Shown here piece after piece: positions 1 to 13,670 of a stretch of DNA of 64,000 nucleotides. Position 1 is the first letter of the stretch. Every line of letters starts with the position of its first letter. Below the pieces are notes generated by a model that saw only the letters and a list, made by a program, of their open reading frames with translations, did no database searches and was not told the DNA's origin. Made by a program: the position numbers and the translations under genes. Source of the stretch: Mansonella perstans (lineage: Eukaryota; Nematoda; Chromadorea; Rhabditida; Onchocercidae); the NCBI GenBank assembly GCA_037074765.1, contig JBAMDO010000077.1:168077-232076 (forward strand), given 5' to 3'.

Positions 1-2846
1 AATTTTTTAAAGTTGAAAACAGATTAAGAAAGCATGATAAGAAATGACAACGATAATGTAAATAATGAATTGAAAAAAAATTAAATTATTTAATTGTTTT
101 TCAGCATTAAATTCAACTAACATTTAAAATTAAGATTTAATAATAAATCGATTTGAAGCGTGCGATACTATGGGGAAATACATAGAAGAAAGATTTGTCG
201 CAGACAAATCCATGTAACTCCATTTCACTTTTGCTTGGTTTAAAAAAGGATTATTTTAAATTTGGAATTTTTGATTCTTAATCAAAAGATAAAGATTTTT
301 GTAGCTTTTATAAAGTTTTTGGTTTTAAATTTTGATCATCGGAGTTTACAGTCTAGATTTTTTTTAAGTTTGTGTTTGCATTTTTTTAAATTCTCTAATT
401 ACTTGTACGTATGTTTATATGTATCCTTCTTGGGAAACAGTAATAAAGTAAAAGATATGATGAGAATTATCCCAGGACATTATAGTTCAATCTTATCCTC
501 GTAGTAGCTCGCTATGACGGAAAAATGCGATAAACAGATATGTGTAACAGCTAAATCATCAAAACATGTTAACGTTCTCTTCATTACTAATAAAATAATT
601 TCAGTACATTCTGTTTAATTTTCTCCTACTGTAATGATACCAGTATCTTAGATTCATCTTTTTCAGTTATTGTTGATAGAGAAGTATTCCAGTTTATCAC
701 TAAGCAAGTCCTTTGTTCAAATTTATTGCTGAAAACTTTTAGCTATATCCAAAATTATCATTCATCTCGTTACACTGGTAACAATCATATGTGTCACACC
801 GACGATGTAAGAGTTATTGATAAAATAATTCTTACACTATTTCTTATAGGTTATATTATCATTTCTCTGTTTTTCGTTTCGAGTATTATTGTTCTATTGG
901 TTCATGATAAAATTAAACAATTGGCTGTGCAGTTCATTGTGATAATTTGATTGCAGTATCACCATCAACATATGCTGACACCAATAACACTTTTTTTTTT
1001 TCATTTCAAATATTTGAAATAAGTAACGAGACATTTAACTTACTATTGATTTATTCAAATTATTCCATTCATATTAAGTGATGATAACATTCATATACAT
1101 TTTTTTCAGTGAAATTTTTCTCAGTCTTATATTTGGTGGTCGTTTTGAATCAGTAATTTTTTAAATTCGTTTCTTTAAATCTCCTTTATGTTTTGTTGAA
1201 AAAATTTTTTTTTGTTGAACTATTACAATTAATTACAGATTTGTTTTGTTGAGCTATTACAGACAATCAAACTTTTTCATCCTTTTTGGAGTCATTCAAA
1301 TTTCGCTTTTATTTGTGACAAAGCTTTCTTCATTATTTTGTTTCTTCTATATTTTACTGTCAGCTGTCTCATTCAGTTTTTAATCGGTTTCATCATCCAA
1401 GCACAGAGTTGGACTAATGAAAATATGGTTTTGTAAGAGTTTGAAACTGATTAGTGTAGCACATAAAGTTTATCAATAGTAAGACAAACTTGAAGAATTA
1501 GTAGGAGTAAAGCATGTATATGAAAATCATTCATAATCCAATTATTCATTGCAATATATTTTAGACTTACTACAAACAATTACTTGGAGCAGTGGTTTAT
1601 TTCTAATTTGATGAAAAGATGAGGAAAAAAAAAACATCTGTATATCATTTATATCTATGCTTTTCATTGCCATAACTCTAAGCAAACAGGGTTTGATTTC
1701 ATTTTATAGTAAAGCAAAAAAAAAAAAAAACTTATAGTAAAGCAAAAGTTTAACGACAAAAAGAATATGTTTGAGCAATTGAAAATTTATAATTTTAAAA
1801 AATGAATAAAACATAGTCATAAAGTTACTTATACGAGATAATCCTAGATTGGTAGCTTTTCGAGTCTTCTCAACAGCATTTCCAGTCTTTTTTTCATATA
1901 ATTTATCAGCTGCGCTTTATTTTTTTGAATGGCTCGCTGTAATTCAAAATTCATTGTTCACAATTTTATCCATCGCCAAATTTAAATTTACTTTTTTCCG
2001 TTAGTTGCTAGCAATTTTACATTTCGCGTATTTGAAAAGAGAGAAGGAGTGTGGAATAGCTTACCGTGGTATGTTTATGGTTTATGGTTTTATGGAAATG
2101 GGTGATTAAATTCTTCTAACGAATTTAATGTTATCAATTAAATGCAATGTAAAAAAGTATAAAGCGAATCAGAATACGCTTTGTATTTCATATTTTCTTT
2201 ATTTTCATTTTTGCTGTATATGTACATATACATATATCATATTGCATATCATTGCCATAAATTATTGCAATTGTGGAAAATGCGAACATTGCATTATCAT
2301 CGTTTATGTCAATCGATCATTCAGGAAATAGTAGCAAAGCATTTGTTAAACTTATTGCCTTAAAGTCCCTTATATGTAAATTTTATTCTTCAATAAATTT
2401 CATTGTAACAAAAGGACAAAAGAAAAATTTTTCTCTGATTCAATCTTCTCTTTAAAAAATTAAAAGGGCAATGATTGATGTTAAATATTTCTGTGTTTAA
2501 CTAAATTTTAAGCATACATGTTTAGATTAAAATAATTTTCAAGAAATTTTTATAAGGCATAAATTATTTTATTATTTTATTCTATTTTAACAAGCGCATT
2601 AAAAGGTTTAGAATTTATATAAATATAAATAAACGAAGGCCATGCTAGCTAGATCTTGTGATGCTTTATTGATTGATTGGCTATTGAAATTCTATTGTGC
2701 ATGACTGATGACATATTTCGTTTGTAGGAATTTTCTAAAATAAATGTTGAAAATTTCAGGAAACTAGAGACTAATTAGCTGAAAGGTTAAGCTAATTGGT
2801 TATTAGTGGCTTTTTTTTTGCTTTTTTTGTCTATCACCATGCGGTT
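1..2846. other. Intergenic, no gene recognised
   Basis: AT-rich sequence with scattered short open frames (for example 262-504, 726-950, 2128-2331). None has family similarity, a biased composition typical of the real exons here, or plausible splice sites linking it to a neighbour. A TTTCAG at about 2755-2760, shortly before the MGAT1 start, could serve as a trans-splice or 5'-UTR acceptor, but that is a guess. Nothing else stands out. Confidence 0.6.
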
Positions 2847-5800
2847 ATGCCTCGGATACAGTCTGGATATTTATTCATAATTTTCACTGTTTTCTATATT
2901 GGCACCCTTTTTCGACTGTTATTTTATCCACTTAATTCATCGGTTTGTTTTACAACGTTTCTTCGAATTTTTTTCATCAGTTTCAATTAATTTTATTACA
3001 GAATTACGAATATGCATGTAATGAGTATAGTCAGAATGCTTTTTTTCTTAAATAATATTTTGGGATATTTATAAGAAATTTTCAGTTAGTGCTTCACGAT
3101 CTACAAAAATTTAAATACAGAGTAAATGATTTGGAGAAGCTTTTACAAGAGGGTAGAAATGAAATTGCATTACTTCAGTAAGTTTTCTCCCATTTCTTTT
3201 TTTTTTTTGAGAATTGCAATAGCAGACATTAATTGATTTGGAATTGATAAAATGCGTCCATGCTGTAAATATTTAACTATCACTTTAGAAGTATTTTATA
3301 TGAAGCAAATAATGGACATCGCTTACGAATCTTGATAAACTTTGAAACTAAAAAGATAACAATCAACTTTAGAGATCATTAATGGTCTATCAGTTATGCA
3401 TATTTTATGTTGTAATTTGATTAGTTAATAACAGATTAAGGGTTTTGCTTAGGAAGAAGCTTGATGAGACTGAAAAGAAGAAGAATACTAATGTGAAACG
3501 AGCGGTGCAGTCTGTTGAACTAGATGATCAATGGCCACATCAAATTCCTGTTCTGGTATTTGTATGCAATCGTCCCAAGGCAATTTATAATCATCTGAAG
3601 AAATTACTTAGGCAAATAGTATTCATTTTTTTTTGCAAAGTTATAAGGGTAGAAAGTCAGATTTAATAAATTAAGTTAACAGCATAACTTTTTAAGAAGA
3701 AGATATCGTATATTGCCTGCTTTTATTTTAATATGAACGATATATCTCTCTGATCTCAAGATTTAAATCTTGATTTCAATTATGATTGAGGATTAGAGAT
3801 ATTGATTTGCTAAATTAAATTAATTTCCAAGAAGTGCAGGTCTTGATTTAAAGTGCCATAACATACCAACATACTTTTGTCAGTGGTCTTAAAATCATTC
3901 CGACTATTTATAAATGTGGTATGGCTTAAAAAAAAAATGTATATATTCAGGTATCGGCCATCAGCTGAAAAATTTCCGATAATAGTGAGTCAAGACTGTG
4001 ACGATTCGAGCGTTAAAGAGGTTGTTGAGAAGTTTGGTTCCGAGGTGCTTTACATTAAGGTAATATTTTCATTCGTTATCCGAGTTTTTTCTTTTTCAAG
4101 TGCATATTTAGCTAGAAATCATTTTTAAATGGTAGCGAAATAAAAATTTTTCAAATGAAGCGAAGAATAAAATTTTACAAATTTTAAATACTAATCGAGG
4201 TAAATTTGAATTTGTACAAAGTACACATTTTTACAGTTATATCGTATTTCCCTTATTTTTTATAAAAAAAATTGTATTCAGAAAAAATTTTCAGCAAAAT
4301 AAAAAACTTAATTCTTTAAAAAATTTAATTCATTTACTCTGTCAAATAATTACGGTTTTCTAAAAAAAATTCTGGGCAAGTTTTTAGCTACTGATTTTTT
4401 TGGCGTTTAAAAAGCAAAAGTGAAATGTTGGAAATAGTAAATGAATGAACACGAGAGAGGCATTCAGCGTTTATTTTTCATTTCCCTAAGTTTGCTTCAC
4501 TTATGCATGATTGATTGTAACAAATGAGTGACAAATATGAGTGACAAAAGGCTTTCTAAGTTGGATTGATAAAGTTTTAATGCTTGAATTTTGAGAATTT
4601 GTAAGAATAAAAGTATATATGTTGTATCAGCTAATTAATTGTGTTTGGGATTATTTATTGACCTTCGGCAAATATTGCTTGAAAAGTGACCCATGAAATT
4701 AATTTTTCTTCATCTGCCTATTCAGTTCTTGAAAAATTTTAATTGAGATAATTTTAAAGAAACATTGTTATAGCATTTGAGCAGTTGGAAAGCTCATATC
4801 ACAGTAATGCCGGAGCATAAACGTTACATCACTTATTATCGGATAGCACGACATTATAAACTTGGTCTGTCATACGTATTCGATAAGCTGAATCATTCCA
4901 GTGTTATTATTACTGAAGGTTTTCTTTTCATCAGTGAATCAGTGAATTTACCTTCTAAACTACTAATAAGGGCATATCTTTTTAAACCCTAGTTTGTTGA
5001 AATTTTTAAATTGAATTTCAGATCTTTTGAAATTGAAACAGAAATTATTATAGCCGTATTGCAGATGATCTGGATATAGCACCAGATTTTTTCGAATACT
5101 TTAGCGCTACACGTCCACTTTTGGATGCTGACAAGACCTTGTATTGCGTATCAGCATGGAATGATAACGGTAAAGCTTATCTGATTGATAAGACACAACC
5201 CGAATTGCTGTATCGCAGTGATTTTTTTCCAGGACTAGGATGGATGATGACAAAGTAAGATCGAGACTTTATTCGCATCGCTTGAAAATTTTTGAAGATT
5301 TATTCGAGTTTTACTAATTATATGAAATCACGAACACCAATCACCTGAATCAGATTATATTTCCAGTATTGTCATTTAATGCAGCTTAGAAAGGTTTATT
5401 TTGCAAGTAACTTTTTATTCTTTCTATTCTAGAGGATTGTGGAATGAATTGGGTCCTATTTGGCCAGAAGGATTCTGGGATGATTGGATTCGTAACAATA
5501 CGGTACGTAAAAATCGTGCCTGCGTTAGACCCGAAATATCACGCACTGCGATGACTATCGAAGGAAAGATGGGCGCAAGCAAGTAACAACTATAACTTGT
5601 CAAGTGAAATGAAAGAAACTATTAGTAATTAAATGTATCCAAATGAAATAATGATTTTCAACAAATTGATCCATTTATTTTACCGCGCAATGTTTGCAGT
5701 GCTACAGGAACCCAATATTCATTTCAGGGGATTATTTTTCACGCAACATCTTGCCAAAATAGTTCTCAATGAAGTTTTTGTAAATTTTACAAGACTGAAC

Positions 5801-6517
5801 TTACGCTATTTACTTAAAGTAAGTAATTTTTTAATTAAGTTTAATTTTAATCAATCAATCAACTTAATTGACAATAATGTTTCCGCAACTGTGAAACATA
5901 TCTTCAAAAAAGTTGCAAACAAACAATTGTTATACTGACATACGGTTTCAGAATGTGTTTTCGTTATTGTAAATGCTTCTCGATTACATCACACAGTTTA
6001 ATTAAGTCAGTTAAGCAAAAGGAAATAATTTTTAGGGTAATTATGATCGCACCTTTCTGAAACGGGTATATTCGGCACCTCTCGTCTTATCGATGGAACT
6101 ACTGATGAAAGCTGTTACGGATAATGATGTCGTACGCATCCAATACATTACATTAGACAATTATCTTCAAATTGCTGATCAATTGAAAATAATGAGGGAT
6201 CTTAAGGTCTTCCAAATTAAATTTTCCATTAAAATTCAGTTATGAATTCAGATATAATTCTTTTTGGTTACTATTAAAGAAAAAAGAAGTAAACACAAGT
6301 TTAACTGAAATGTGAACCTCTACAGGGAATTTTCGTCTCTCCAGAGATTCATTGACTTCAGTGAATAAAAATCTTGCTCAATTTATAGGATGGAGTACCA
6401 CGGACAGCCTATTTGGGTGTGGTGACGTGTTTCATCAACGGAGCACGAATATATGTAGCACCAGATTGGAACATTTGGTCGGGGTACAGTTCAAACTGGG
6501 AAGTAATATCAGAATAG
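2847..6517 (+). CDS. MGAT1: Alpha-1,3-mannosyl-glycoprotein 2-beta-N-acetylglucosaminyltransferase (GnT-I, MGAT1), ten exons
   Basis: Golgi type II membrane enzyme that adds GlcNAc from UDP-GlcNAc to the alpha-1,3 mannose of Man5GlcNAc2, opening hybrid/complex N-glycan synthesis. Exons: 2847-2942, 3086-3177, 3435-3611, 3951-4059, 4774-4918, 5065-5254, 5433-5582, 5728-5818, 6036-6206, 6389-6517. They total 1350 nt (449 aa) and keep phase throughout; human MGAT1 is 445 aa. Visible parts are a six-residue cytoplasmic tail (MPRIQS), a membrane anchor at about residues 7-30, a coiled stem, then the catalytic domain. The catalytic domain has [15 protein letters not shown], the metal/UDP-binding EDDL at 206-209, FWDDW at 284-288 and RPEISRT. 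The third intron must use a GC donor at 3612 to give the conserved LLRYRPSAE junction. The start ATG is inferred from the anchor and matching phase. It is orthologous to C. elegans gly-12/13/14; I cannot say which one. Confidence 0.95.
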
Positions 6518-8247
6518 TATCTGCGTAAATCTCATTGTTGCATTCTCGCAGTCTGTTTTCCGGTTTTGCTAGCTTTACTTTCTGCTATGCGCTATTTTTT
6601 CCTCTTGCACTAGTTCTTCCTCTCATGAGATTACTTTAATAATATACGGCAGTTTGTTTATCCAAGATTTGCTTGGCTGAGATTTTTCGTTAACTTTCAC
6701 CTCTTTAAAACTTTTAGTTTGCGAAATGAAAAATTCAGGGCGCAACCACATCTCAAGTTCTTTAATATAAAGTTTCAAAAGTGGCATCAAATTCAATTCA
6801 GCGGTACATTAACAATATTTAAAATATTTAAGTTAGACCCTATTGCTAAGTAATCTGTTTGTTTATAAAGAACCTCTATGAGTTTATCTTAAAATTTTTG
6901 TTGTTTTTTTGTTATACCGTGAAAACGTTGTTATTTCTAAACTATACAAGAATTTAAGGCTTAAATTTAGAAATACAATTAATAGGTATCTCAACAATAC
7001 CTATTAATTGTATTAATTATTATTAAAAGCGATAGCTTTACTCTTTCTGATAGATAGTAAATTTTCAAAATTGTAGGGGAATAAGTGAACTGAAACAAAG
7101 AAATAAAAAAGCTGTGCGAATGATTGAAAAATCAGTTACTTTTTTTTTTTAGATCATTTAATTTTAATAATACGTCTAAATTTGCAAAAAAAATTAGTGA
7201 TGAAATCCAAAAGTATTATGTAAATACAAATTTACAATATTTGGAATTTCTTGCGTAGGTTTAAAATTATAGCAATAAATATTGCTGATATAAACCTAGC
7301 AGCCTCACTTCCTTATGAATATATAACGGTTACATTGAAATAAGTTACTTTTGAAAGTTAGTAAATTATGTAAATTAATTATCCTGCTAATTAGCTAACT
7401 TTTATTCCGTGATATTTATAATGGATATTTATGATGGTCTTAGCTTTATTCATCCATTCCGCTTCTGATGAAATGATATTCAATGATAACGGATATATTT
7501 TTTAATATGCTCAAAATAATCTCTAGTTTGTTTGTTTTCGAAAGATTACAGTTACCTTCTTTACGAAATTAAGAAATTTTAATTTAATAAAGAATATATT
7601 ACTTGATGCATAATAATATTCGTATATGACAGTCATTTCAGCGTCTCATATAAGGTAAAATGAATAGAAAATGAAATTTAAAGAAGGACTTTAGAATTTG
7701 TTAGGCAGAAATTGTTTGCTCACATGTTATCAAAAAACTACACTGGAAGCTGTCAAAAATTGACAAATGAAATGTTATTGAATGATATTGGGAAATTGCC
7801 AATAGCGCAGTCACATCATAAAATTATAAATCGAAAATGGTTTTTCTTTATATGGGATTCGTAGTCTCTAAAGGTGACGTTTGCGCTTGAGGCATACTTC
7901 TGCTGCGGGTCAATTACAAAATATTTTGCATTCATAGATTGTCAACTAAAACAGTCAACCAATGGTTAATTGGATGCTTGTGTACATTTTCTATTTTCAT
8001 TGTTGAAAAATGTGGAAGTTTGTTTCATTGATTCAAATTTAATTAATCTTTCTCAACATAATGCCAAATATGAATTCCAAATCATTGCACTTCTTCCACT
8101 GTTACTTTCATGTATTTTATTGCCAAGATTATACTGAAGCAATTTATTTATAAAAATTAACAAAAGAAGACAAATAGCAAAGATTTAATTTCCTTTCCAT
8201 ATGTAGGAAATGATTATCCGCGGGACGCACTGCGATATATCAAATAT
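6518..8247. other. Intergenic, contains a perfect hairpin; otherwise nothing seen
   Basis: AT-rich spacer downstream of the MGAT1 gene. An AATAAA occurs at about 7102-7107, 585 nt past the stop, and could be a poly(A) signal. The only structured element noticed is the inverted repeat at 6972-7014 (separate entry). No coding-like stretch was found on either strand. Confidence 0.5.
6972..7014. repeat. Perfect inverted repeat, 18-bp arms, 7-nt loop
   Basis: Arms 6972-6989 and 6997-7014 are exact reverse complements (core ATTAATAGGTAT / ATACCTATTAAT), separated by a CTCAACA loop. This is seen directly. It could be a transcribed stem-loop, a decayed inverted-repeat element, or chance in AT-rich DNA, though the GGTA/TACC core and length make pure chance less likely. 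Confidence 0.8.
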
Positions 8248-9528
8248 TTATTGTGAGCAACGACTAGCGTTACCATAGTAATAGCTATTCACGGGATATT
8301 TTACTGATTGGTAACTACTGCTTAACTTGTTAGATTCAGGTAAATGATGACATTGAATTTTGAATTTAGTTGTTGATGAATAGGTTGAGCTAACTCTTCG
8401 CTTTCTAATTGTTCCGATAACTTTTGTTGATGTTACCGTTGATGAGCGCATTTGTCAGTACACTGTCAGCATAACCACACGATACAATGCATTGTTTGGC
8501 TGAAACAATGCACTGTTTGGCTGATCTATCTTGCTGTACATTTTGGTGCATGTAGTTGTCCTGATATATGTAAAAGTAAGTAGAAAAATGTATTTTGTCT
8601 ACTTCATTGATTGGAATTTTTTCAACTTTTATTAAATTTTGCTGTTTAAATTCTTGTGCTTCAAGTACCGTAAGCTGTGATTGAACGGTTAATGATGGAT
8701 AAGATAATGCAGGTGATGCAGTGGAATAAAAGGAGCCAGGTTAATGAATGCATGAACAGGATGGTAAACAAAGTGAAGCATGATTTTCAGTGATATGCGG
8801 CATGTTATTGTATGCTTATAGTTCCTGTCGTAGTAATCCTTTTGACATCAGTGGTTGCTGAACAACTGATGTCGGTGATAATTGATGCTGGAGGATAGGA
8901 ACTGTTACTGAAGTGTTTTGTCGGGTGGTGCATTGACAAAGTGACATACAAGCCTGACTGCAAATGTTTTTATTATTATTTGCAAATTGATTATATGGAA
9001 TATTTTGCTGCGCGATTGAGACTGAATAGATGATTTTGTCGATTCTGTCACCAACATTGGCGTATTGAATATGTTCGATTCCCATGTTTGGTGTTGGGCT
9101 AGAAAGTATTGTAGCACTATTTGTAGTTGTTTTTGTTGCGGTTTTGCTTGGACAATTTCAGTAGGCGGATTAGTTGGCTCCATTTTACACATGTTTTGAC
9201 GGAATTGCTGACAATTGGAATATTGCTCCTTCATGCATCTCTGAAGACAAGTCAATATACAAACTGACGACTGCGCCGATTGTTGTTTAATCATCTGGTA
9301 CAACTTTATCACCAGAAGCAATTGTCAGTGGTTTTTCACGATGGAGTTGTTGTGGTTGTTGATGAGTAACTAATTCTAGTTTCTTTTCACCGTTACATTG
9401 ACAAAGAAGTTTGATTTCTAGACAATGCAGCGTCGAAAGCGATAATGTTTTTTCTCAGTGGTCATAAATAGGTAAGCATGATGGATCATTATGAAGTTAA
9501 TGAGGAATAGATGCAGAAAGCGCTTCAT
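8248..9528 (-). pseudogene. Cys/Gln-rich secreted-type protein, frames broken; probable pseudogene
   Basis: The 5' end at 9528 encodes a signal-peptide-like start (MKRFLHLFLINFIMIHHAY). Going downstream, coding-like segments lie in different frames: about 9287-9465 (includes LLCQCNGEKKLELV, ends at a TAA at 9287-9289), 8905-9320 (CILTCLQRC, then two more Cys; Gln-rich), 8816-9135 (ICSQACMSLCQC) and an open frame at 8405-8740 (QCIVSAKQCIVSC). A last open frame, 8248-8451, ends in GNASRCSQ. The recurring C-x3-C-x3-C spacing and Gln-richness resemble nematode Cys-rich, prion-like (pqn-type) extracellular proteins; I do not recognise a named family. Frame changes occur without obvious GT...AG introns, so I infer frameshift decay. 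A multi-exon gene with short introns, or base-level assembly errors, would be the alternatives. Confidence 0.4.
8487..8524. repeat. Short direct duplication inside the Cys-rich pseudogene
   Basis: Two near-identical copies (about 21 bp) containing CTGTTTGGCTGA / TTGTTTGGCTGA lie next to each other. On the minus strand they encode a repeated AKQCIVS unit, which suggests the Cys-containing repeat grew by local duplication. Confidence 0.6.
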
Positions 9529-9606
9529 TACATATTTTTTCCTACAAGTTGTACCGTTGCTTTCGCTACTGTTTATTAATTTGCCGATTTCTATAGTAGT
9601 GAACAT

Positions 9607-12600
9607 TTATCCAAAGCTTTTTTGTATAGTTTATTCTTTGGATATATTCTGGTTTAGAAATATCCAATTAGTTGAACAAACAAAAAATTTCCTACGATTC
9701 GGTATTGTTAACACTTGCAAATATTACATCCAGTTATTTGTACCTCAAGACACAAATAGTTTATGCATAAATATATATATATATTTTTATATAAATCAAG
9801 CATGCAATAACAATCAGTTAACAGTGTTGAAAATTTATTTAAATAGAACTGTCGTATCAAATACGAGATTTTCTTTTTTATTCTGAAGCGTCATTTGTCA
9901 TTTCCTTTTTGTTCACTGAAAAAAATATTTTGCGTAGCATTTAAATCAATCCATGCATATGCGTTGCAATAGCAAATTATTTTAAAAAAAAATTTCTTCA
10001 CCACTCTTTGCTGGTAAAATTGTCAGTAAAGAATTTACTTTGGAGCAGAATATACCGAGAATCTAGCTCATTAGAAAAACTTTTAAATGAATGATAAAGG
10101 AGTAATAGGAGAAGAAAATTTTGCTAACCAATCCATAAGCAAATGATAATTTGGGAACTGTGAAGTTCAATTTATGTTTTGTCGAAAAATAATGCATGTA
10201 ATTTTAATGTACAAACTTTCGATAATGATCAATCTTCCGGGAGTAAATTGTTTGATGAGAGGTATCTGATAAGACATTTCGAAATTTCATTCAGCTTATG
10301 CCACAATTTATATTGTAGTTCCATTGCAAGTAACTGTTTTTTTCACACACAAAGTTATTTTCGTTTCAAACTAATTACTTTGTCATTTCTAAATGATTGT
10401 AAAAAATTCAAAGTACAATTTACATAAAGTTCATGGAAAACAGAGTCACGTCATCAAAACTCATTCTTCCCGTACATGGGAAATATACACTCTAAGTTTT
10501 CGCGGAAACTGATCAGTTAATCATTCCAGATTTTTTCCTATACTTTTGTTCATTTTATGTAAAGTTATTTGTGAAAAATGCAACCAATTCTGTCACCTGT
10601 TCATTTCTTTCATTTCCCAGGCAATTTCTTTCTTAAATTATCCTTAAGATCGAACAAATTTAATATTTGTCTTTATTAGTCTTTATTGACTTCTCAATTC
10701 CAGTAATTTTCAAATTGTAATACTTTTTGTCGTAGTTATACGATGCCAATGTGTAGTCTGAATACCTGTTTTATTACCTTTTTTTTTATGGTATATCTAT
10801 GGCTTGCAATATTTCTAGCCAGTAAACGGTGTTTTAACATTTCTTTAGATACTACGACCATTCTTTTCTTTACATTTTAAGAGACAGTAGTGGACATCTC
10901 ATAAAAATTGACTGGTTTTTTTTTCCTTCTTCTGTGCTCCAATTGATTACAGAGCAGATGGAAAAAGAAAAGCAAAACGAAATTGAATCATGATGAAATG
11001 ATTCCTATATGATATATGAATGAATTTGATTATTTTCAATTAAGTGTAACTAAAGAAGGGGGAAAGAAAAATGAAATTTTAAGTTACTTGAAATGTTTAA
11101 AAATAAAAAATAAAAAAAAAAAATGTTGCCGTGTGAAATCACTTAGAGTTGTTACATATTATTTGCTAGGAAAATTTCTCATAAGACAAAAATCAATTTC
11201 AAAAGTTGCCTCATTATTTCACTCACTTTTGCTATCCCAAATTTCTGCTCCAAATCCAAAAGCTTTTATAATAAACAGTCAACTTAATTTCACTAATTTA
11301 AACTATTCTTTTTAATTTTTTAGTTCTTCAGTAATTATTGAAAGTCTACCAAATAAAAAAAAAAAAAAACTGAATCATATCAGTTGTGATGGACAAGAGA
11401 GATTCATGAGTGAATCACACAATTTAAATTTAACTTATAACAATGAATACAGTAACATTGGAATATACATGGCATCATTTAAGCTATCTCATGGGATTGT
11501 CTTACAGCATATGGCAATTAAATTTGTTAAAATACCCTAGTCATCTTCTTTAGGCTAACGATTAGTTTTATTTCATCTAAACTTAGCTATCTATACAGCA
11601 TTTTGACCATTTTATTGATATTTCTAAAAAGAAAAAAAAGATAGACGTGTGACAATGATGTAGCACAATTCAGTTGTTGTTGTTACATATAGTGAGTTGG
11701 ATATTCTATCAAAAAAAAAGAATGGAAAGCAAGTTCATTTCATTTCATTTTTTTTTTGTCTGTCAACGAAATCGATAAATTGTTTGAAGAAAGGAAATAA
11801 CTGAAGAATTAGTGCGATGATATATAGGAGTATTATTATTATTTGATCGTTATTTATTTATTTATTTTTTTGAATGTTTCTAAATAACTTTTTTGTAAGG
11901 TATTTTATTTAGACTTTGTTAGGAATTTATGTTCAATTCTTCCGCATTCCTTTGACATTTCCGTTCAATCTTGGACACATCTGTGTAATTTCATCAATGA
12001 GCAGCACTTTTCCTTCAATTATTTTCCACTTTTTTTTTTTTTTTTTTTTTTTTATTTAGAAGAAAAATAATTTGTGACAAATTGTAAAAGTTATCAAATA
12101 CAAAAAAAAAAAAAAAAATGATAAGATTCGTATCATATTGTAGCTTTGATATAATATTTTGAGGTTAATTTAAAATTCATTTTATCATTGTCAATGATAA
12201 ATTGAAAATGTGGCATATTGTGCGGTTTATTAGATTTGATGGATATTATATCATTTTCACATAAACTCTCACTTTTTTGACAGTTTAAATGTTTAGGTAG
12301 TTAGTGTGAGAAATAGCACATTTGAAAATTGAAAAAGATGAACATAGTTACGACAATAAAAAGAGACAAAAAAAAAAAAAAAAAAAAAAGATGGACGGAA
12401 AAAAAAATTGAGCATGAAATATGCTGCTGAGAAGAAATGAGAGATTTGTTATTTTTTTTTTTTTTTAGGGATTAGCTTAGAAAAAGACGATGAAGTAGGA
12501 AGTAAAGAGCTTAAAAAGTTGATAGAGAAAGAGCCTAAAATTGAAAAATGTTGAGAGTAGGGATGAGAAATAAGAGAAACAAAGGATAAATTTTGCTTGA

Positions 12601-13670
12601 GAGTAGAGTAAGGCATCAGATTACTCAAACTAATTAACTAGTAGTTTTGCTTGCTTGCTTCTTTGCTTCCTTGCTTACTTGCTTGCTTGTTTGCTTGCCT
12701 GCTTCACATCTGCTTAACAATTAGATTTTCGCTTCACTCCCAGATGACATCATATTGTGGAATGAATGAGTTATGAGGCAACGTAACCTATTTCGCTTGG
12801 TACATTCTTCAATATATGGAAGAAGACCCAACCCTTCAATATTAACCAATTGCAGAACAATCCGTAACTTTTATTCTCTCGTATTTCATTATGACATTCA
12901 TTTGGGCTGCATTAATTTCAATACCAATCTATTATAGATATAAGTGAAACGTTTCTACTAATGGTGGGTTGTGGGTCTAAAAATTAACTCAATCTGTTGA
13001 GTATAAAGGTTCAGCTCAATTGATAGGTACTGGAGGATATTCATTTGTATGGCAAATATGGCATTTTTGTTATTCTATGCTAGGAGTTGAAAAAGCGACA
13101 CATCTTAACTCACCCACACTTATTGCTGCCAACCATACTAAAAGCACAAATGTCATTTTTCACCATATGGATACGTTCATAAATATGATCAGATCAATAA
13201 CTGTTCCATGAAGTTCACAACTATTTCAACATTTTAAGTGGAAATTTAGTTAGTTGCTTGGAAAGGAAAAATCCAGCTAGTCGTTATTTAACTCTTCGAA
13301 AGTTACTGCATTTAATAGTTACATTAATTATTATGAGATTCTTAAAAGAAATAGGGAAGGGGAAGCAAATCATAGAAATAAATTTCGTTATCGCTGATAT
13401 CCTATCATTTTCCGAGCGTATCAGATGTCGCTTCTAGCATCATCTTCCTGCTTTTTCATTATTTTTGCTTTAGTTGAATTCACAAAATGACATGTGAACA
13501 TATTTTTTGGACTATCTTAAAGTTTATTATATGCTACATTGGTAATTTGTGGGATACATGTTAACTGACATAGTTGCACATAAAAAGCATTTGAGAATAT
13601 CTTTTACATATTCTACACTTTATCTACCATGTTCTCTGTCCGTCTGGTTTGTTTGTGGGTAATGCAAGCA
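9607..13670. other. Gene-poor AT-rich stretch with homopolymers
   Basis: No supportable gene on either strand. Contains several A/T runs (about 11351-11365, a T-run near 12032-12053, an A-run near 12102-12118, A-runs near 12369-12392) and a degenerate GCTT microsatellite (separate entry). Open frames at 9491-9886, 10179-10427, 11016-11315 and 13020-13211 lack similarity, coherent composition or splice context. Confidence 0.5.
12644..12707. repeat. Imperfect (GCTT)n tetranucleotide microsatellite
   Basis: About 15 tandem units of GCTT/GCTTC variants, with substitutions such as TCTT, CCTT, ACTT and GCCT breaking the pattern. Non-coding context. Confidence 0.85.

Noticed and set aside
13020..13211. 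63-codon open frame with Trp/Gly/His content
   Set aside because: Looks slightly protein-like but has no family similarity, neighbouring exon or splice signals.
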